DNA from: Ctena decussata
Lineage: Eukaryota; Mollusca; Bivalvia; Lucinida; Lucinidae
DNA length: 64,000 nt
Reading direction: 5' to 3'
Assembly: GCA_963989385.1 (NCBI GenBank)
Contig: OZ022508.1
Coordinates: 30,898,166-30,962,165 of the forward strand
The translations under genes were made by a program, and so were the position numbers. This document shows positions 21,371 through 64,000 of this stretch, piece by piece. Under the pieces are notes generated by a model. That model did not search any database. It had not been told where the DNA came from and was given only the letters and a program-made list of their open reading frames with translations. Numbering within the stretch: position 1 is the first letter of the stretch; each line of letters opens with the position of its first letter.

Positions 21371-22340
21371 AATGTGTATCCAACCTCATTAAACTCACAC
21401 CCAGGCTAAGTTACCTGGAAACTAAATGAAACAGCCAAAAGAAACTGCACTCTTTTCCCGTCAATCCGCAATAAGAGATAAGCTATAGTCCTCTGGTCCA
21501 TTAAAAATACTCTCCATTTCTTCCCCACCCCCAAATTAATGTGTATCCAACCTCCTTAATCTCACACCCAGGCTTACTTACCTGGAAACTAAATAAACCA
21601 TTATAAGGTTCAACTAATTTGCTCCCTAGAAACGGCCAAAAGAAACCGCCGTCCTTTTTGAACAACCCGCAATAAGAAATAAGCTACTGTCCCCGTGTCT
21701 ATTAATAATATTCTCCATTTCCCCTCCAAAAAATAATGTGTATCCAACCTCCTTAATCTCATACCCAGGCTTAGTTACCTGGAAACTAAATAAACCATTA
21801 TAAGGTTCAACTAATTTGCTCCCTAGAAACAGCCAAAAGAAACAGCCAAAAGAAATCGCCGTCCTTTTTGACCAACCCGCAATAAGAAATAAGCTTCTAT
21901 CCCCGTGTCTATTAATAATATTCTCCATTTCCCCTCCAAAATATAATGCGTATCCAACCTCCTTAATCTCATACCCAGGCTTAGTTACCTGGAAACTAAA
22001 TAAACCATTATAAGGTTCAACTAATTTGCTCCCTAGAAACAGCCAAAAGAAACCGCCATCCTTTTGGAATAACCCGCAATAAGAAATAAGCTACTGACCC
22101 CGTGTCTACTAATATAATATTCTCCATTTCCCCTCCAAAAAATAATGTGTATCCAACCTCCTTAATCTCATACCCAGGCTTAGATACCTGGAAACCAACT
22201 AAACCATTATAAGGTTCATCACATACATTTGCTCCCTAGAAACAGCAAAAAGAAACTGCTCTCTCCTCCCAACAATCCACAATAAGAAATGAGCTACAGT
22301 CCTGTTGTTGACTAATAATATTCTCCATTTCCCAAAATAT
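21371..22340 (+). repeat. ~200-bp tandem array, five units (copy A)
   Basis: Units open AATGTGTATCCAACCTCCTT at about 21371, 21538, 21735, 21945 and 22144. Each contains ACCCAGGCTTAGTTACCTGG and a TTTGCTCCCTAGAAACAGC block. Copy B has three units. Confidence 0.9.
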
Positions 22341-24023
22341 TAGAACACTAAAAAAACTCCCATGAAAATACAGGACCCTAAAAGTTTAAATATGCAATAT
22401 ATTTTGGAACCAACTAAACCAAGATAAGGTTTAGAACAAATGCTACAGTCCTAGGTCCCAAAACGAATTTTTACCCCACCTACCTCCCTCCCAGCAGAAT
22501 TAAGCTACGGTCTTGTCTGAGACCAACGGTCGCAATTAATGATGTGACCCAGGCAATCTCAATTACTCATGAGGGCCACAAAACCATGAGACAACTGCAT
22601 TCCAGATCACCCTCAATTTCTTATCCCCCACTGCCCATTGCATTAGTTAATAAGAGAATTTGCTCCCCACCTAAGAATTTGCTCCCCATTTCCCCCTAGA
22701 CCTGCCCTGGGCCCAGCTAGGACAGGGAGCTTGTTCCGGCAGAACTAGCAAAGTGAAGTCTGATGGAGGCCTGCAGTTCGGGGAAGATGCATTATGGCTT
22801 GCCTCTCATGCCATGCGTTTCCAGAAGCCCTGAATTGTATTGCTAAAACCAACCCACAGTGGGTCGCGAGGGCTGTGTGCATGGGAAGTAATTTATGTGG
22901 ATCTGTGCACAAGTCCATTTGGGTTCTATCCCATTGCTACTTAATGTTTTTGGAAGTTTTTGCTCCCCACCAAAGATTTTGCTTCTCCCTTTTTCTGAGA
23001 CGTCACCTGCCCAGGACCCAGCACAGGTCCACTTCGGTGCAACCCCACTAACACATGAATCTGGGCAGTCTTTTGCACCCGCCCCCTCCCCACCAAAGAA
23101 TTTGCATCCCATCTAAGAATTTGCTCCTTGTTCCCTCCTCCTCCTCCCCATTTTTTTTCCTCCATAGAACTGTCTTTGACCTAGCCAGGACAGGGGGGGG
23201 GATTGTTCGAGCTTTGGTCTAGCTTCGGTTAGAAAACCAAGTTCTTCTTGTAGAGAGTCAGGTGTTTTTTCTTGCCGGGGTTCTCGGTTTTCAGTCACCT
23301 TGATGATCATTCATCTCTGGCCCCATATGCTGAAAATTTTTGCAGCATTAAATTGCTTTCTGGAAATCAAGGTTTATCTTGGAATGTAGGTTACTATTCT
23401 GCCTTCAGCCAAAACTACATGCTACAAATGAAACATTCTTAAACTTTATTTTGTTAACTTTTACTCTGTGTAGAGGATATCTGTTTCGATTCGGCACAGA
23501 TTGCTCTGCAATAAGGTAATCCAAAGAGAACCCACTTGTCTGTTCAGACTATACCATTTCCAATTTAACGCAAATTACTTCGTAGTAAAATAATGTTTTT
23601 GATTGGGTGCAAGTTACTTTGCAGTAAAGTAAATGCAGCCTGCTCAAATGTTAACATGACCTAAACATGCCCGAGGTCAGTTCAAAAATAAATTTTAATG
23701 CGGCTTTGCTTCGGTTTGCTGTTTAGACAGGACTTTTAATCCGAAGTAAAAGTTAATTCGGATTTGATCCAAGGTACTCTGTAGGATTAGTTTAATTACT
23801 CCGAATTAGTTTTTAATTCGAATAAGATTTGCTAGTCTAAACAGCTAATTCAAAGCAAATTCTGATTCGATTCGGATTAAAACTCTAGTCTAAACAGGAT
23901 TATTGAAGGTATAGAAAATTCAGGCATGCGAATATTTTTACATTGTTTCAAAGGCAAGCATAATTGCTTATTTGTGGCCTTGGTTGTGGAGAAAACTGGA
24001 GTACCTGAAGAAAACCACCAACC
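22341..24023. other. Copy A middle part without genes
   Basis: Repeated short block 'aatttgctcccca' at about 22655-22690 and 23095-23130. AT-rich sequence with a probable decayed MITE at about 23460-23900 (ends with TCTAAACAGG motifs) that copy B lacks. No coding signal. Confidence 0.5.
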
Positions 24024-24457
24024 TTCCTGCAGAGACTGTCCGAGTGATTCTGCTTCCTGCCGAGGATCTCGGAAGGAAGCAGAGTCACGTGGAAGTCTCG
24101 GTAGGAAGCCAATTTTGGAGGACAGAAGTCTCTGCAGGAAGCAAGAGATCGCGGACAGTCTCGGCAGAAGCCAAATATGATGTGAAGTCCACCGAGACTG
24201 TCTGCCAGTTCTTGCTTCCTGCAGAGACTTCTGTACATGATAATTGGCTTCCTGCCAAGACTGTCCGCGTGACTCTGCTTCCTGCCGAGAGGCTTGACAG
24301 GAAGCAGAATCACGCGGACAGTCTCTGCAGGAAGCCATTTATCATGTACAGAAGTCTCGGCAGGAAGCAAGAACTCGCGGACAGTCTCGGCGGAAGCCAA
24401 ATATGATGTACAGTCTCTGCAGGAAGCGAAAATTAGAGGAATCGATTATACCCTGTG
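24024..24457. repeat. Alternating palindromic array, copy A
   Basis: Built from GCTTCCTGCCGAGACTGTCC and its complement in alternating orientation, giving at least three nested hairpins centred near 24070, 24185 and 24290. The outer left arm present in copy B is missing. Confidence 0.8.
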
Positions 24458-24624
24458 GTATTGTTTAACTCAATATAATAGTCTGGGTCCAAATTTTGCT
24501 GGTCAGTTTAATTCTTAGCGAGGGTTACCGTGTGTGTTCTGGCCCAGATAAATTGTGACTTTTTTTTTGTTTGTTTGTTTTCTGGGCTTAGAAGTTAAGA
24601 AAAATAGAAGTTATGTATAGCTTC

Positions 24625-25026
24625 TAAAGGCCCGTTTACACGAGTAAAGTTTCTATGTCACAGAAACTTTAACAAAGAAAGTATGACAAATTATTTGTCA
24701 AAGAAAATGTGCCATAGAATCTTTGTCACATAAACTTCGGCAATGAAATATTTGCTGCAGTGTTCACACGACCAATTATTCGTCAAAGTTACCTGCAGCG
24801 ATGAAACAAAATCTTTGTCACATTTTCCACGCTTGTAGCAATGTTCTTTGTTACATAATCTTTAGCAAAGTTCTCCGTTTACACGGACAAATTTAATATG
24901 TCGAAGTAACTTTACCATATATATTTGCCAAATAAACATTGTCATACTTTGGCATTTACACGAGCAAATTTTTCTGTGACAAACCTACTTTGTCATAGAA
25001 ACTTTGGTCGTGTAAACGCGCCCTAA
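24625..25026. mobile_element. MITE family 2, copy 2, with TAA target duplication
   Basis: Element 24628-25023 (396 bp) has ends AGGCCCGTTTACACGA and the inverse ending CGTGTAAACGCGCCC, with TAA on both sides. Copy B has one TAA at 30896-30898 and no insertion. A 3-bp TAA duplication and G/C-rich ends fit the PIF/Harbinger superfamily. Confidence 0.85.
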
Positions 25027-25397
25027 GCCTAGAAGTTCTATTATAGAGTTAGTCTAAATAGTAGTTAATGAGTCCCATTGATACAGAAATCGAGACGTTA
25101 CGAGTTGTAATGTAAAAATTGACCCAGATAATGTGGGACTACTTTATGGTTCCCGTCTTCTGCGCATCGATTCCGTCAGATTCCCGGTAGAGAGATCGAT
25201 ACAATATTTAATTAACTTAGTAACTTATATTGTTTTAAGCTATCTTAAAACTATTTTAATCAGGCCAACGTACAATCTGCGGTTGTACGCGTATTGAACA
25301 AGTCATGAATATTCATGTTATCATCGTTTGCGTCTCCCGCGTCGAGACGCGCCAGGGCGCGTCTAGACTCGTCTGATGCGCGGTTCTAGGTGATACG

Positions 25398-25463
25398 CAC
25401 GCAGCACGCGCATGCAACGCGATACGTACGCGTTTTTGGTGTACAAATACGTGAGCGCCAGTG
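25398..25463. repeat. Right inverted end of copy A
   Basis: Reads ...GTACAAATACGTGAGCGCC then AGTG, the inverse of the left end with a few mismatches. Confidence 0.75.
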
Positions 25464-26181
25464 TAGCTATATTTTTTTGCAGTTTCTTATCTACGACACT
25501 TTCTATTTCCTTTTAATTTCAGCCAGCGCTCAGCCTCTTTACATTTTGTAATCAGATCATGGAGTACATGTAATCACAGAAGCGGATAATGTTGACGCCA
25601 TCTTGTTTTTCTGAGACGGAACTTTTAACATCATTTCGTAACGTTGCGACAGAAACTGCCACACGGCGGCGCTGAATTACTCCCACCTCACCTTAATCAT
25701 AGATTAGACTGGTGTTTACACTGATGAATTGGATAGGAACAGATGAATGTAAAATCAAACAATATATATGTATATTATTAGCTTCGGAAACAAATAGACT
25801 GGTGTGCCTTTTAATTTTAATCTTCGTTTGTGCACTGTCGTTTTATTTTCGAAATGAATATAAGCGCTTCGGGACTATTGAATAGGCTACATGATAGCAT
25901 ATCGACCGATGGATGAAACCCATCTTTCCATCCATTTGTCCGTCCGCCTCGTCCGTCTATCCATGGACGAATTATGAATCCCCCATTAAAACCAACTTTC
26001 ACGTGGAACCTCCATGGATAAGGGGAACGAGAGTCCATTCTAGATCTCAGACTGCCTGATAATGATGACTTCCTCTATTATAAAGCGAACCCCAAACCCA
26101 TCCCAACTCCCCCCCCCCCCCCCACACACACACAGACAAAACAAAAAGAGATTATACGTAGAATTTAGAACTGAAAGGTTA
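25464..26181. other. 718-bp spacer between copies A and B
   Basis: Unique-looking AT-rich sequence with a poly-C run and (CA)n at 26109-26134. No gene. Confidence 0.6.
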
Positions 26182-26698
26182 CACTGGCGCTCGCGTATTT
26201 GTACACATTCAAAACGCGTCGGGGACGCAGTTGATGCGCGCGGGATACGCGGTAATTATGGACGCGAATATTTTAGTAGCCAATGAAAATTCGTTCTCAA
26301 TTTTGCGTATACCGCGAAGCTACGCGTGCAACGCGCATTTTATGCAAATTTCATGGACCCAATCAAAATTGCGCACATGATACGGGTAGTGACGTAGTCC
26401 TTTGCGTCTCAACGCGCGAGTACGGGAACCAATCGAAATCGCGTATTGAATGCGCATTTTAGTGAAATCATGTGAAAGAAAGAGCCATTAGTCTACATCA
26501 AGCTTGATGTCGAATGCTCATTTGGTCTTACTTGAACTATAAGTGGAACGAAAGAAAAAAAAAGAAGCCTAGAAACTCGACCGGCAACTCAAAACTAAAT
26601 GCGACTGGGACAGTCGCATGACACTTCGCCATTGAAGTGGAAATAGCCTAAATCGCACTCTTCAGGCATAAATTCCTTTCGTATCAGAAATTAAAATC

Positions 26699-27968
26699 GT
26701 GGAATCTGAAATTAATATGGCCTTTATGGAAAATAAGTGCCAGGCGGCAGTCACTTTGAATCTTAAAAAGGCATTTGACCTTATATGGACTTCATGGACC
26801 CTCATCAAGCTAAACGAATTCGGCATCAATGGAAATGTGTTCCGCTGCATTCATAACTTCTTAAACGGCAAAAGAATCCAAGTCAGGGTGGGGGGTAAAA
26901 AACCTCTGATCAACATGACTGGGAAATGGCTGTCTCCAGAGCAGTGTCCTCAGCCCTATCCTATTCAATGTAATAATAAATACCCTTGATGATGCCCTGG
27001 GGGGAGGGGGGGTGCAGGACCCAAACCTCTCTCTTTCTCCGGTTGCTGATGACAGTGCCATCTGGACCTGGCACTCCTCTCCCAAACATGCTCTCCCAAA
27101 ACAATCGAGATATGGTCCAAGCTCTGGGACTTCAAAATCCCCACTACTAAGACAAAGGTTAAATTTTCACTAAAAAAGACTTAATATTGAATCACTTCAA
27201 AAACTCTCCCTTTTTGGGACAGAAATAGAATTTAGTGACCATATCACCTTCCTGGGTATGATCCTAGATAGCAAACTAACATGGGGTCAGCATATTAAAA
27301 ATCTGATTGAAAAATGTAATAAAGACCTAAACCTCATGAGGATGGTTTCAGGCACCTCCTATGAAGCAGTTAAAAAAATCCTATTGACATCATATAAGGC
27401 CCTAATCCTCAGTAAAATCGATTATGGTGTGCAAGCTTATAACTCGGCACCCAAACATCTACCCCGTATTGCTATGAGGGCATACCACTCCATCCCTATT
27501 AATGCTTTAGAAGTTGAATGTGGAATTAAACTCCTACAGCTGAACGCGCCGGGCCGCAATCGATAGGGCACCTGAATCATGTCTGAGGTCTTAGGTTTGA
27601 AACCCAGTCTGGCCACATACTTCGTTTCTCCTTCCGCTGATTCAAGAAAGGCAGTTGTCAATTATTGACCACCGGCACTTACACCCATACCAAACCCTCA
27701 AAACTGAAATGAAGCAGTAACCGAAAAATGGCAATCCCAATGGACCAATAGCAACATGGGCCATACCTTCCATTTCGTCAAACCAAAAGTTAAGTTTCAA
27801 TGTGATGTATATAGCCTCAATAGACGTTTTGACATAGCCTATTCCGGACTAAGGCTAGGACACTGCGTGCAGGGCTGCCTTTACTACGGTAACCAGTCCG
27901 CCCTATGCCCCCACTGCAATGATGCAGAAGATCTCAACCATATCTTCTTTGACTGTGCAGCCCCATAA
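26699..27968 (+). pseudogene. Non-LTR reverse transcriptase remnant, copy B
   Basis: Better preserved 5' part than copy A: motif A-like LNLKKAFDLIW, then GINGNVFRCIHNFLNGKRI, VADDSAIW (motif C, at about 27045-27065), LGMILDSKLTWGQHIKN and the C-terminal Cys/His cluster. Frames are broken at several points and there is no 5' ORF or endonuclease. It begins at the GTGGAA where copy A was hit by the Polinton-like element. Confidence 0.82.
27540..27615 (+). mobile_element. tRNA-like SINE fragment within the RT remnant, copy B
   Basis: Diverged counterpart of 20516-20610; the B-box-like block reads AGGTTTGAAACCC here. Confidence 0.5.
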
Positions 27969-28355
27969 CAATCAAAGGCAAGACCATAGAATCCACCATA
28001 TTCAAGTTAGGCTATAACACAATAGATCTGAGACTGCTCCTGTCTCTCCCGAAGAAACATGCAAATACAATACAGAAGGTAGTCTTTGAATACCTGGACA
28101 AAACCAATATCATTGCCAGGATAAAGATAGATTCCAATACAATAGGGAAAAATTCCCCCTAATTTTCTGTAATTCGAGCCCCAAACCCATTTCCCAAAAT
28201 CTCTGGATTCACATTCTCCCCTACTAAGTGCAATGCTCTTGACAAAAACTCCCATTACCCAGTAAAAGCCCCAGAACCCATCTGTACGACTACAATCTGA
28301 CTTTTCCAATGGTCGAATAAATAACTTTTGTCTATTGACAATAAAGGCTAAAATT

Positions 28356-28945
28356 AATGTGTATCTAACCTCCTTAACCTCACACCCAGGCTAAGTTACC
28401 TGGAAACTAAACGAACCATTATAAGGGTCAGCACATTTGCTCCCCAGAAACAGCAAAAAGAAACTGCCCTCTTTTCCCAACAATCCGATGTAAGAAATAA
28501 GCTACAGTCCTATGACCATTAATAATATTCTCCATTTCTTCCCCATCCCCAAATTAGTGTGTATCCAACCACCTTAATCTCACACCCAGGCTTAGTTACC
28601 TGGAAACTAAATAAACCATTATAAGGTTCAACTCATTTGCTCCCTCGAAACAGCCAAAAGAAACCGCCGTCCTTTTCGAACAACCCGCAATAAGAAATAA
28701 GCTACAGTCCCCTTGTCTATAAATAATATTCTCCATTTCCCCTCCAAAAAATAATGTGTATCCAACCTCCTTAATCTCACACCCAGGCTTAGTTATCTGA
28801 AAACCAACTGAACCATTATAAGGTTCATCACATTTGCTCCCTAGAAACAGCAAAAAGAAACTGCCCTCTCCTCCCAACAATCCACAATAAGAAATTAGCT
28901 ACAGTCCTGTTGTTGACTAATAGTATTCTCCATTTCCCAAAATAT
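28356..28945 (+). repeat. ~200-bp tandem array, three units (copy B)
   Basis: Units open at about 28356, 28556 and 28753. Two fewer than in copy A, so the array expanded or contracted after copying. Confidence 0.88.
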
Positions 28946-30284
28946 TTGAACACCAAAAAAAAAAAATCCCATGAAAATACAGGCCCCTAAAACTTCAAAT
29001 ATGGAATATATTTTGGAACCAACTAAACCAAGATAAGGTTTAGAACAAATGCTACAGTCCTAGGTCCCAAAAGGAATTTTTACCCTAACTACCTCCCTCC
29101 CAACAGAATTAAGCTACGGTCCTCCCTGACGCAATTCATGATGTAACTCAGGCAGTCTCAATTACTCATGAGGGCCACAAAAACATGAGACAACTGCATT
29201 CCAGATCACCCTCAATCTCTTATCCCCCACTGCCCATTGCATTAGTTAACAAGGGAATTTGCTCCCCACCTAAGAATTTGTTCCCCATTTTCCCCCTAGA
29301 CCTGCCCTGGGCCCAGCCAGGACAGGGGGCTTGTTCCGGCAGAACTAGCAAAGTGAAGTCTGACGGAGGCCTGCATTCCGGGGAGATGCATTATGGCCGG
29401 AAGTGTGCCTCTCATGTGATACGTTTCCAGAAGCCCTGAAATGTATTGCTAAAGCCAACCCACAGTGGGTCGCGAGGGCTGTGTGCATGTTAAGTGATTT
29501 ATGCGAATCTGTGCACAAGTCCATTTGGGTTCTATCCCATTGCTACTTAATGTTTCTGGAAGTTTTTGCTCCCCACCAAAGATTTTGCTTCTCCCTTTTT
29601 CTGAGACGTCACCTGCCCGAGACCCAGCACAGGTCCACTTTGGTGGAACCCCACAAACACATGAATCTGGGCAGTCTTATGCACCCCCCACTCCCCACCA
29701 AAGAATTTGCACCCCACCCAAGAATTTGCTCATTGTTCTCTCCTCCTCCCCTTTTTTTCTCCATAGAACTACCTTGGACCTAGCAAGGACGGGGGGGGGG
29801 GGGGCTTGTTCCAGCTTCGGTCTAACATCGGTTAGAAATTCAAGTTCTTCTTGAAGAGAGTCAGGTGTTTTTTTCTTGCCGGGGTTCCCGGTTTTCAGTC
29901 ACCTTGATGATCATTCAACTCTGGCCCCATATGCTTGAAATTTTTGCAGCATTAAATTGCTTTCTGGAAATCAAGGTTTATCTTGGAATGTGCATATTCT
30001 GCCTTCAGCCAAAACTACATGCTACAAATGAAATATTCTTAAACTTTATTTTGTTAACTTTTACTCTGTGCAGAGGATGCCTGTTTCGATTCAGCACAAA
30101 TTGATCTGCAATAAGGTAATCCGAAGAGAACCCACTTGTCTGTTCAGACTATACCATTTCCAACTTCGATGTAAAATAAATGTGAGATGGGAGTGCGCTG
30201 ACCACTGAGCTATGGAGACCCCTTGAAATAGTCTTGAATTGGCTTTGAAACACTTATAATTTGTTATAAAAATATGCCAGTATT
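28946..30284. other. Copy B middle part without genes
   Basis: Collinear with copy A 22341-23560. It ends with a different insert, including a minus-strand tRNA-like A-box block near 30188-30222 (complement reads CATAGCTCAGTGGTCAGCGC). Confidence 0.5.
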
Positions 30285-30705
30285 CACAGGGTAGAATCGA
30301 TTCCGCTAATTTTCGCTTCCTGCAGAGATTGTACATCATATTTGGCTTCTGCCGAGACTATGCACGAGTTCTTGCTTCCTGTCGAGAGTCTCTGCAGGAA
30401 GCAAGAGATCGCGGAAAGTCTCGGCAGAAGCCAAATATGATGTACAGTCCGCGGAGACTTCGGCGATATCTCTTCCTTCCTGCAGAGACTTCTGTCCTCG
30501 AAAATTGGCTTCCTGCCGAGACTGTGTGCGTGATTCTGCTTCCTGCCGAGAGCAGAATCATGCAGACAGTCTCTGCAGGAAGCCATTCATCATGTACAGA
30601 AGTCTCGGCAGGAAGCAAGAACTCGCGGACAGTCTCGGCGGAAGCCAAATATGATGTACAGTCTCTGCAGGAAGCGAAAATTAGCGGAATCGATTATACC
30701 CTGTG
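30285..30705. mobile_element. Fold-back element, copy B palindromic array
   Basis: Fully symmetric: starts CACAGGGTAGAATCGATTCC and ends GGAATCGATTATACCCTGTG, with arms of about 95 bp that continue as GCTTCCTGC/GCAGGAAGC repeats. The complete form shows that copy A's array has lost its left end. Confidence 0.82.
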
Positions 30706-31350
30706 GTATTGTTCAACTTATTATAATAGTCTGGGTCCAAATTTCACTGGTCAGTTTAATTCTTAGCGAGGGTTACCGTGTGCCCGGATTTGTCCGTTCC
30801 GGCCCAGATAAGTTGTGACTTTTTTTGTTTGTTTATTTTGTTTGTTTGTTTTCTGGGCTTGGATGTTAAGAAAAATAGAAGTCATGTATAGTTTCTAAGC
30901 GTAGAAGTTCTATTATAGAGTTAGTCTAAATAGTATTTAATGAGTCCTATTGAATTCAGAAATCGAGACGTTATGATATGTTATGTAAAAATTGACCCAG
31001 ATAATGTGGGACTACTTTATGGTTCCCGTCTTCTGCGCATCGATTCGGTCAGATTCCCGTTAGAGGGATCGAGACATTCACAATATTAACTTAGTAACTT
31101 AGCAGTGAAGAGTTTTTAGTTTTAAGCTATCTTAAAACTATTTTAAATAGGCCAACGTACAATCTGCGGTTGTACGCGTATTGAACAAGTCATTGATATT
31201 CATTTTATCATTGTTCGCGTCTCCCTCGTCGAGACGCGTCAGGGCGTGTCTAGACGCGTCTGATGCGCGGTTCTAGATGATACGCACGCAGCACGCGCAT
31301 GCAACGCGGTACGAACGCGTTTTTGGTGAACAAATACGTGAGCGCCAGTG

Positions 31351-33001
31351 TAGTCCCAACAGAATCTCTAAATTTTGTGACTTGAAATTTAAAATCTTGC
31401 TTCTGAATCAATCGGCCCCGATTTTTTTCCCATAAGAAAGCACATGCCGTGAAAAAAAAGCCAAGGTCAAACCAAGGTCATCATCTGAATAAATGTGATA
31501 GTACTTGAGTAGACAATGCTATTTTGCACGTTTCAAGGCCATCTGGTTAGTGTTTGGTTCTGGAGAAGAAAATTTTAAGCCAATGTTGATCATGAAACCA
31601 CAGCAGTTTACTGATTCAAAAAAAATCGCCCTCACGACCCCTGGATGATCCACATTCATCTGAGTGCTTTAGAAGAGGGTATGTTTAAAACTCTAGAAAT
31701 TTGAGTGTCCTTGGTGAAAGTTCTGGTGCTCAGAAATCTCCATGTATTTATTTAGTTGTATATACTCACTTTTATATTTAAATCTATAAAAAGTTTCCGA
31801 GAAGTGTAATGTTGTAGCATTTTCGCATAGAAAAGCAGAAGGATGGACTGGATAGATATTCGATTGGACGTTAATTTCCGTGAACTGAAGTACCTAAGAC
31901 CTTAATGTATTTCCAATTATGATGGTTATTATTTTAGATTTTTGTGCGGAGGTTTAAATTACCCTTTGATCTTTTATATATAAACACTTCTCGTTTAAAG
32001 ATTTTCATGTCGTCAGCCTTTTTGATATACTCGATCATTGGAGAGATCCCGAAAATGATTCATACCAAGTTTGGTCAAACAGGAGATAGTAGCACGAACT
32101 AACAATACGTCGTAAAAATAAAAACGGACAGCAAAAGCTCAGCTCTTTCCCAGTTTGTCGTCATATATTTAGTCCTAACCAAATATTAATATTTGACGCC
32201 TATAAAAATCTATTTTATATTCTTTTCCATTTAAGTTAAACTTACAAAGAGCAAAACGAACCGATTTTACGCATACTACAGATAAAGGGACACAACAAAC
32301 ACTTTCATCAATAAATCATATCGCAAAGACCGCCTTGGAGCGGTAAATAATACATTACTGGTGGTCTAAACTTTTTTACGTAGCCCCAACCCTCATAATC
32401 CATTCAGCCGTCTTAAGAAGAAGTCGGTGTGACAGAAAGTTTACTGACGGACGACGGACGGTGGAAAACCAATTATCACAAAACACCACCATGACTTCAT
32501 CTCGGTGAGCTAAGAGAAACAGAGATCCTGAAAACAGGACACAAGTTTCTATGTGTCATTGAATGAAGTGTGCTGTCGACGTGCCATTTTCTTTTGTTGG
32601 TTCCTGGTTGGATTTATTGGCTAATACAATAAAAATATAGTCACATTGGCCAAACTGACAATTAGAAAAGTCACGACATTATACCAGATTATGCCCAGCA
32701 TTTTATTCAAAACAAAACTTTGTGCAACTACTTGTATCTTTATTGTTTCTCATAATTAACAACAATGCAATAACAAATGGGTTTGCAACATTTAACATTC
32801 AAAAGCACAGTATTACACTTACAATACAACAAATTATTGTGGAGATATAAAAAACTACAAAGTTGTATGTAATAAATTAATATATGTTAATCTTTGGCTC
32901 TAATAATAAGTCCTAACAGTATTAGCAAATGTTCAAATTCCTTTATTCATCTGTGACCAGTTATGTACCAGCATATGAATAAATTATGTGGCACAAAACA
33001 G
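31351..33001. other. 3' flank of the ABCC gene
   Basis: Non-coding and AT-rich. The right part must contain the minus-strand 3' UTR. No other gene seen. Confidence 0.5.
32942..32947 (-). terminator. Candidate poly(A) signal for the ABCC gene
   Basis: AATAAA on the minus strand, 55 nt after the stop. A second AATAAA lies at 32702-32707, which would give a 300-nt 3' UTR. The sequence does not decide between them. Confidence 0.35.

Positions 33002-64000
<30,999 letters not shown>

Larger units (their letters stand above)
13280..25463. mobile_element. Large inverted-end repeat, copy A (interrupted)
   Basis: Starts CACTGGCGCTCACGTA and ends TACGTGAGCGCCAGTG, flanked by TA on both sides. Subterminal 60-70 bp are imperfect inverted repeats rich in CG. 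It is 12,184 bp long, including a 5,813-bp Polinton-like insertion and a 396-bp MITE that copy B lacks. The core is collinear with copy B: RT remnant, ~200-bp tandem array, palindromic array. TA flanks and short inverted ends suggest a non-autonomous DNA transposon that swallowed retrotransposon sequence. No transposase is visible. Confidence 0.8.
26182..31350. mobile_element. Large inverted-end repeat, copy B (5,169 bp)
   Basis: Starts CACTGGCGCTCGCGTA, ends TACGTGAGCGCCAGTG and is flanked by TA like copy A. Same internal order as copy A. It lacks both later insertions of copy A, so it serves as their empty-site reference. Confidence 0.82.

Noticed and set aside
21371..22340. CRISPR-like array
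   Set aside because: Units are about 200 bp with no short repeat-unique spacer pattern, and the genome is eukaryotic.
13280..31350. Copies A and B as the two LTRs of a giant retroelement
   Set aside because: They are 5 kb each, have inverted ends of their own, lack TG...CA borders, and only 718 bp without coding sequence lie between them.

Overview
This is a eukaryotic window, most likely from a bivalve mollusc. Protein-coding sequence lies in short exons with GT/AG borders separated by 0.1-4 kb introns. The rest is AT-rich and crowded with tRNA-headed SINEs, small palindromic DNA transposons (MITEs) and decayed non-LTR retrotransposons. The clam or mussel assignment is inference from repeat style and protein similarity recalled from memory.

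Layout. (1) 783-5539, minus strand: five exons of an SLC22-type organic ion transporter whose 3' end lies off the left edge. (2) 5540-13279: intergenic, filled with MITEs and SINEs. (3) 13280-25463 and 26182-31350: two direct copies (A and B) of one large repeat with inverted ends that start CACTGGCGCTCACGTA and are flanked by TA. Each copy carries a dead reverse transcriptase, a ~200-bp tandem array and a palindromic array. (4) Copy A is split by a 5,813-bp element at 13816-19628 with 878-880-bp terminal inverted repeats, 5'-AG...CT-3' ends and a perfect 6-bp target duplication (GTGGAA). Copy B preserves the empty site. These are the marks of a Polinton/Maverick, but the element has no DNA polymerase B, integrase, ATPase or protease. 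It holds three small units, each with its own TATA box and poly(A) signal: an intact 280-residue protein, a basic Lys/Arg-rich protein split across two frames, and a zinc-finger protein frameshifted near its end. (5) 33002-64000, minus strand: 25 exons of a multidrug-resistance-associated ABC transporter (ABCC, closest in motifs to ABCC1/MRP1), complete at its C-terminus and continuing past the right edge.

The most interesting items are the stripped Polinton-like element with its internal empty-site control, a pair of mutually exclusive 166-nt exons in the ABCC gene, and a tandem duplication of an ABCC exon head that offers an alternative in-frame acceptor adding 23 residues.

Both host genes are membrane transporters for organic ions or conjugates (uptake by SLC22, ATP-driven efflux by ABCC). 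They lie on the same strand, but their closeness may be chance and nothing in the sequence shows shared control.
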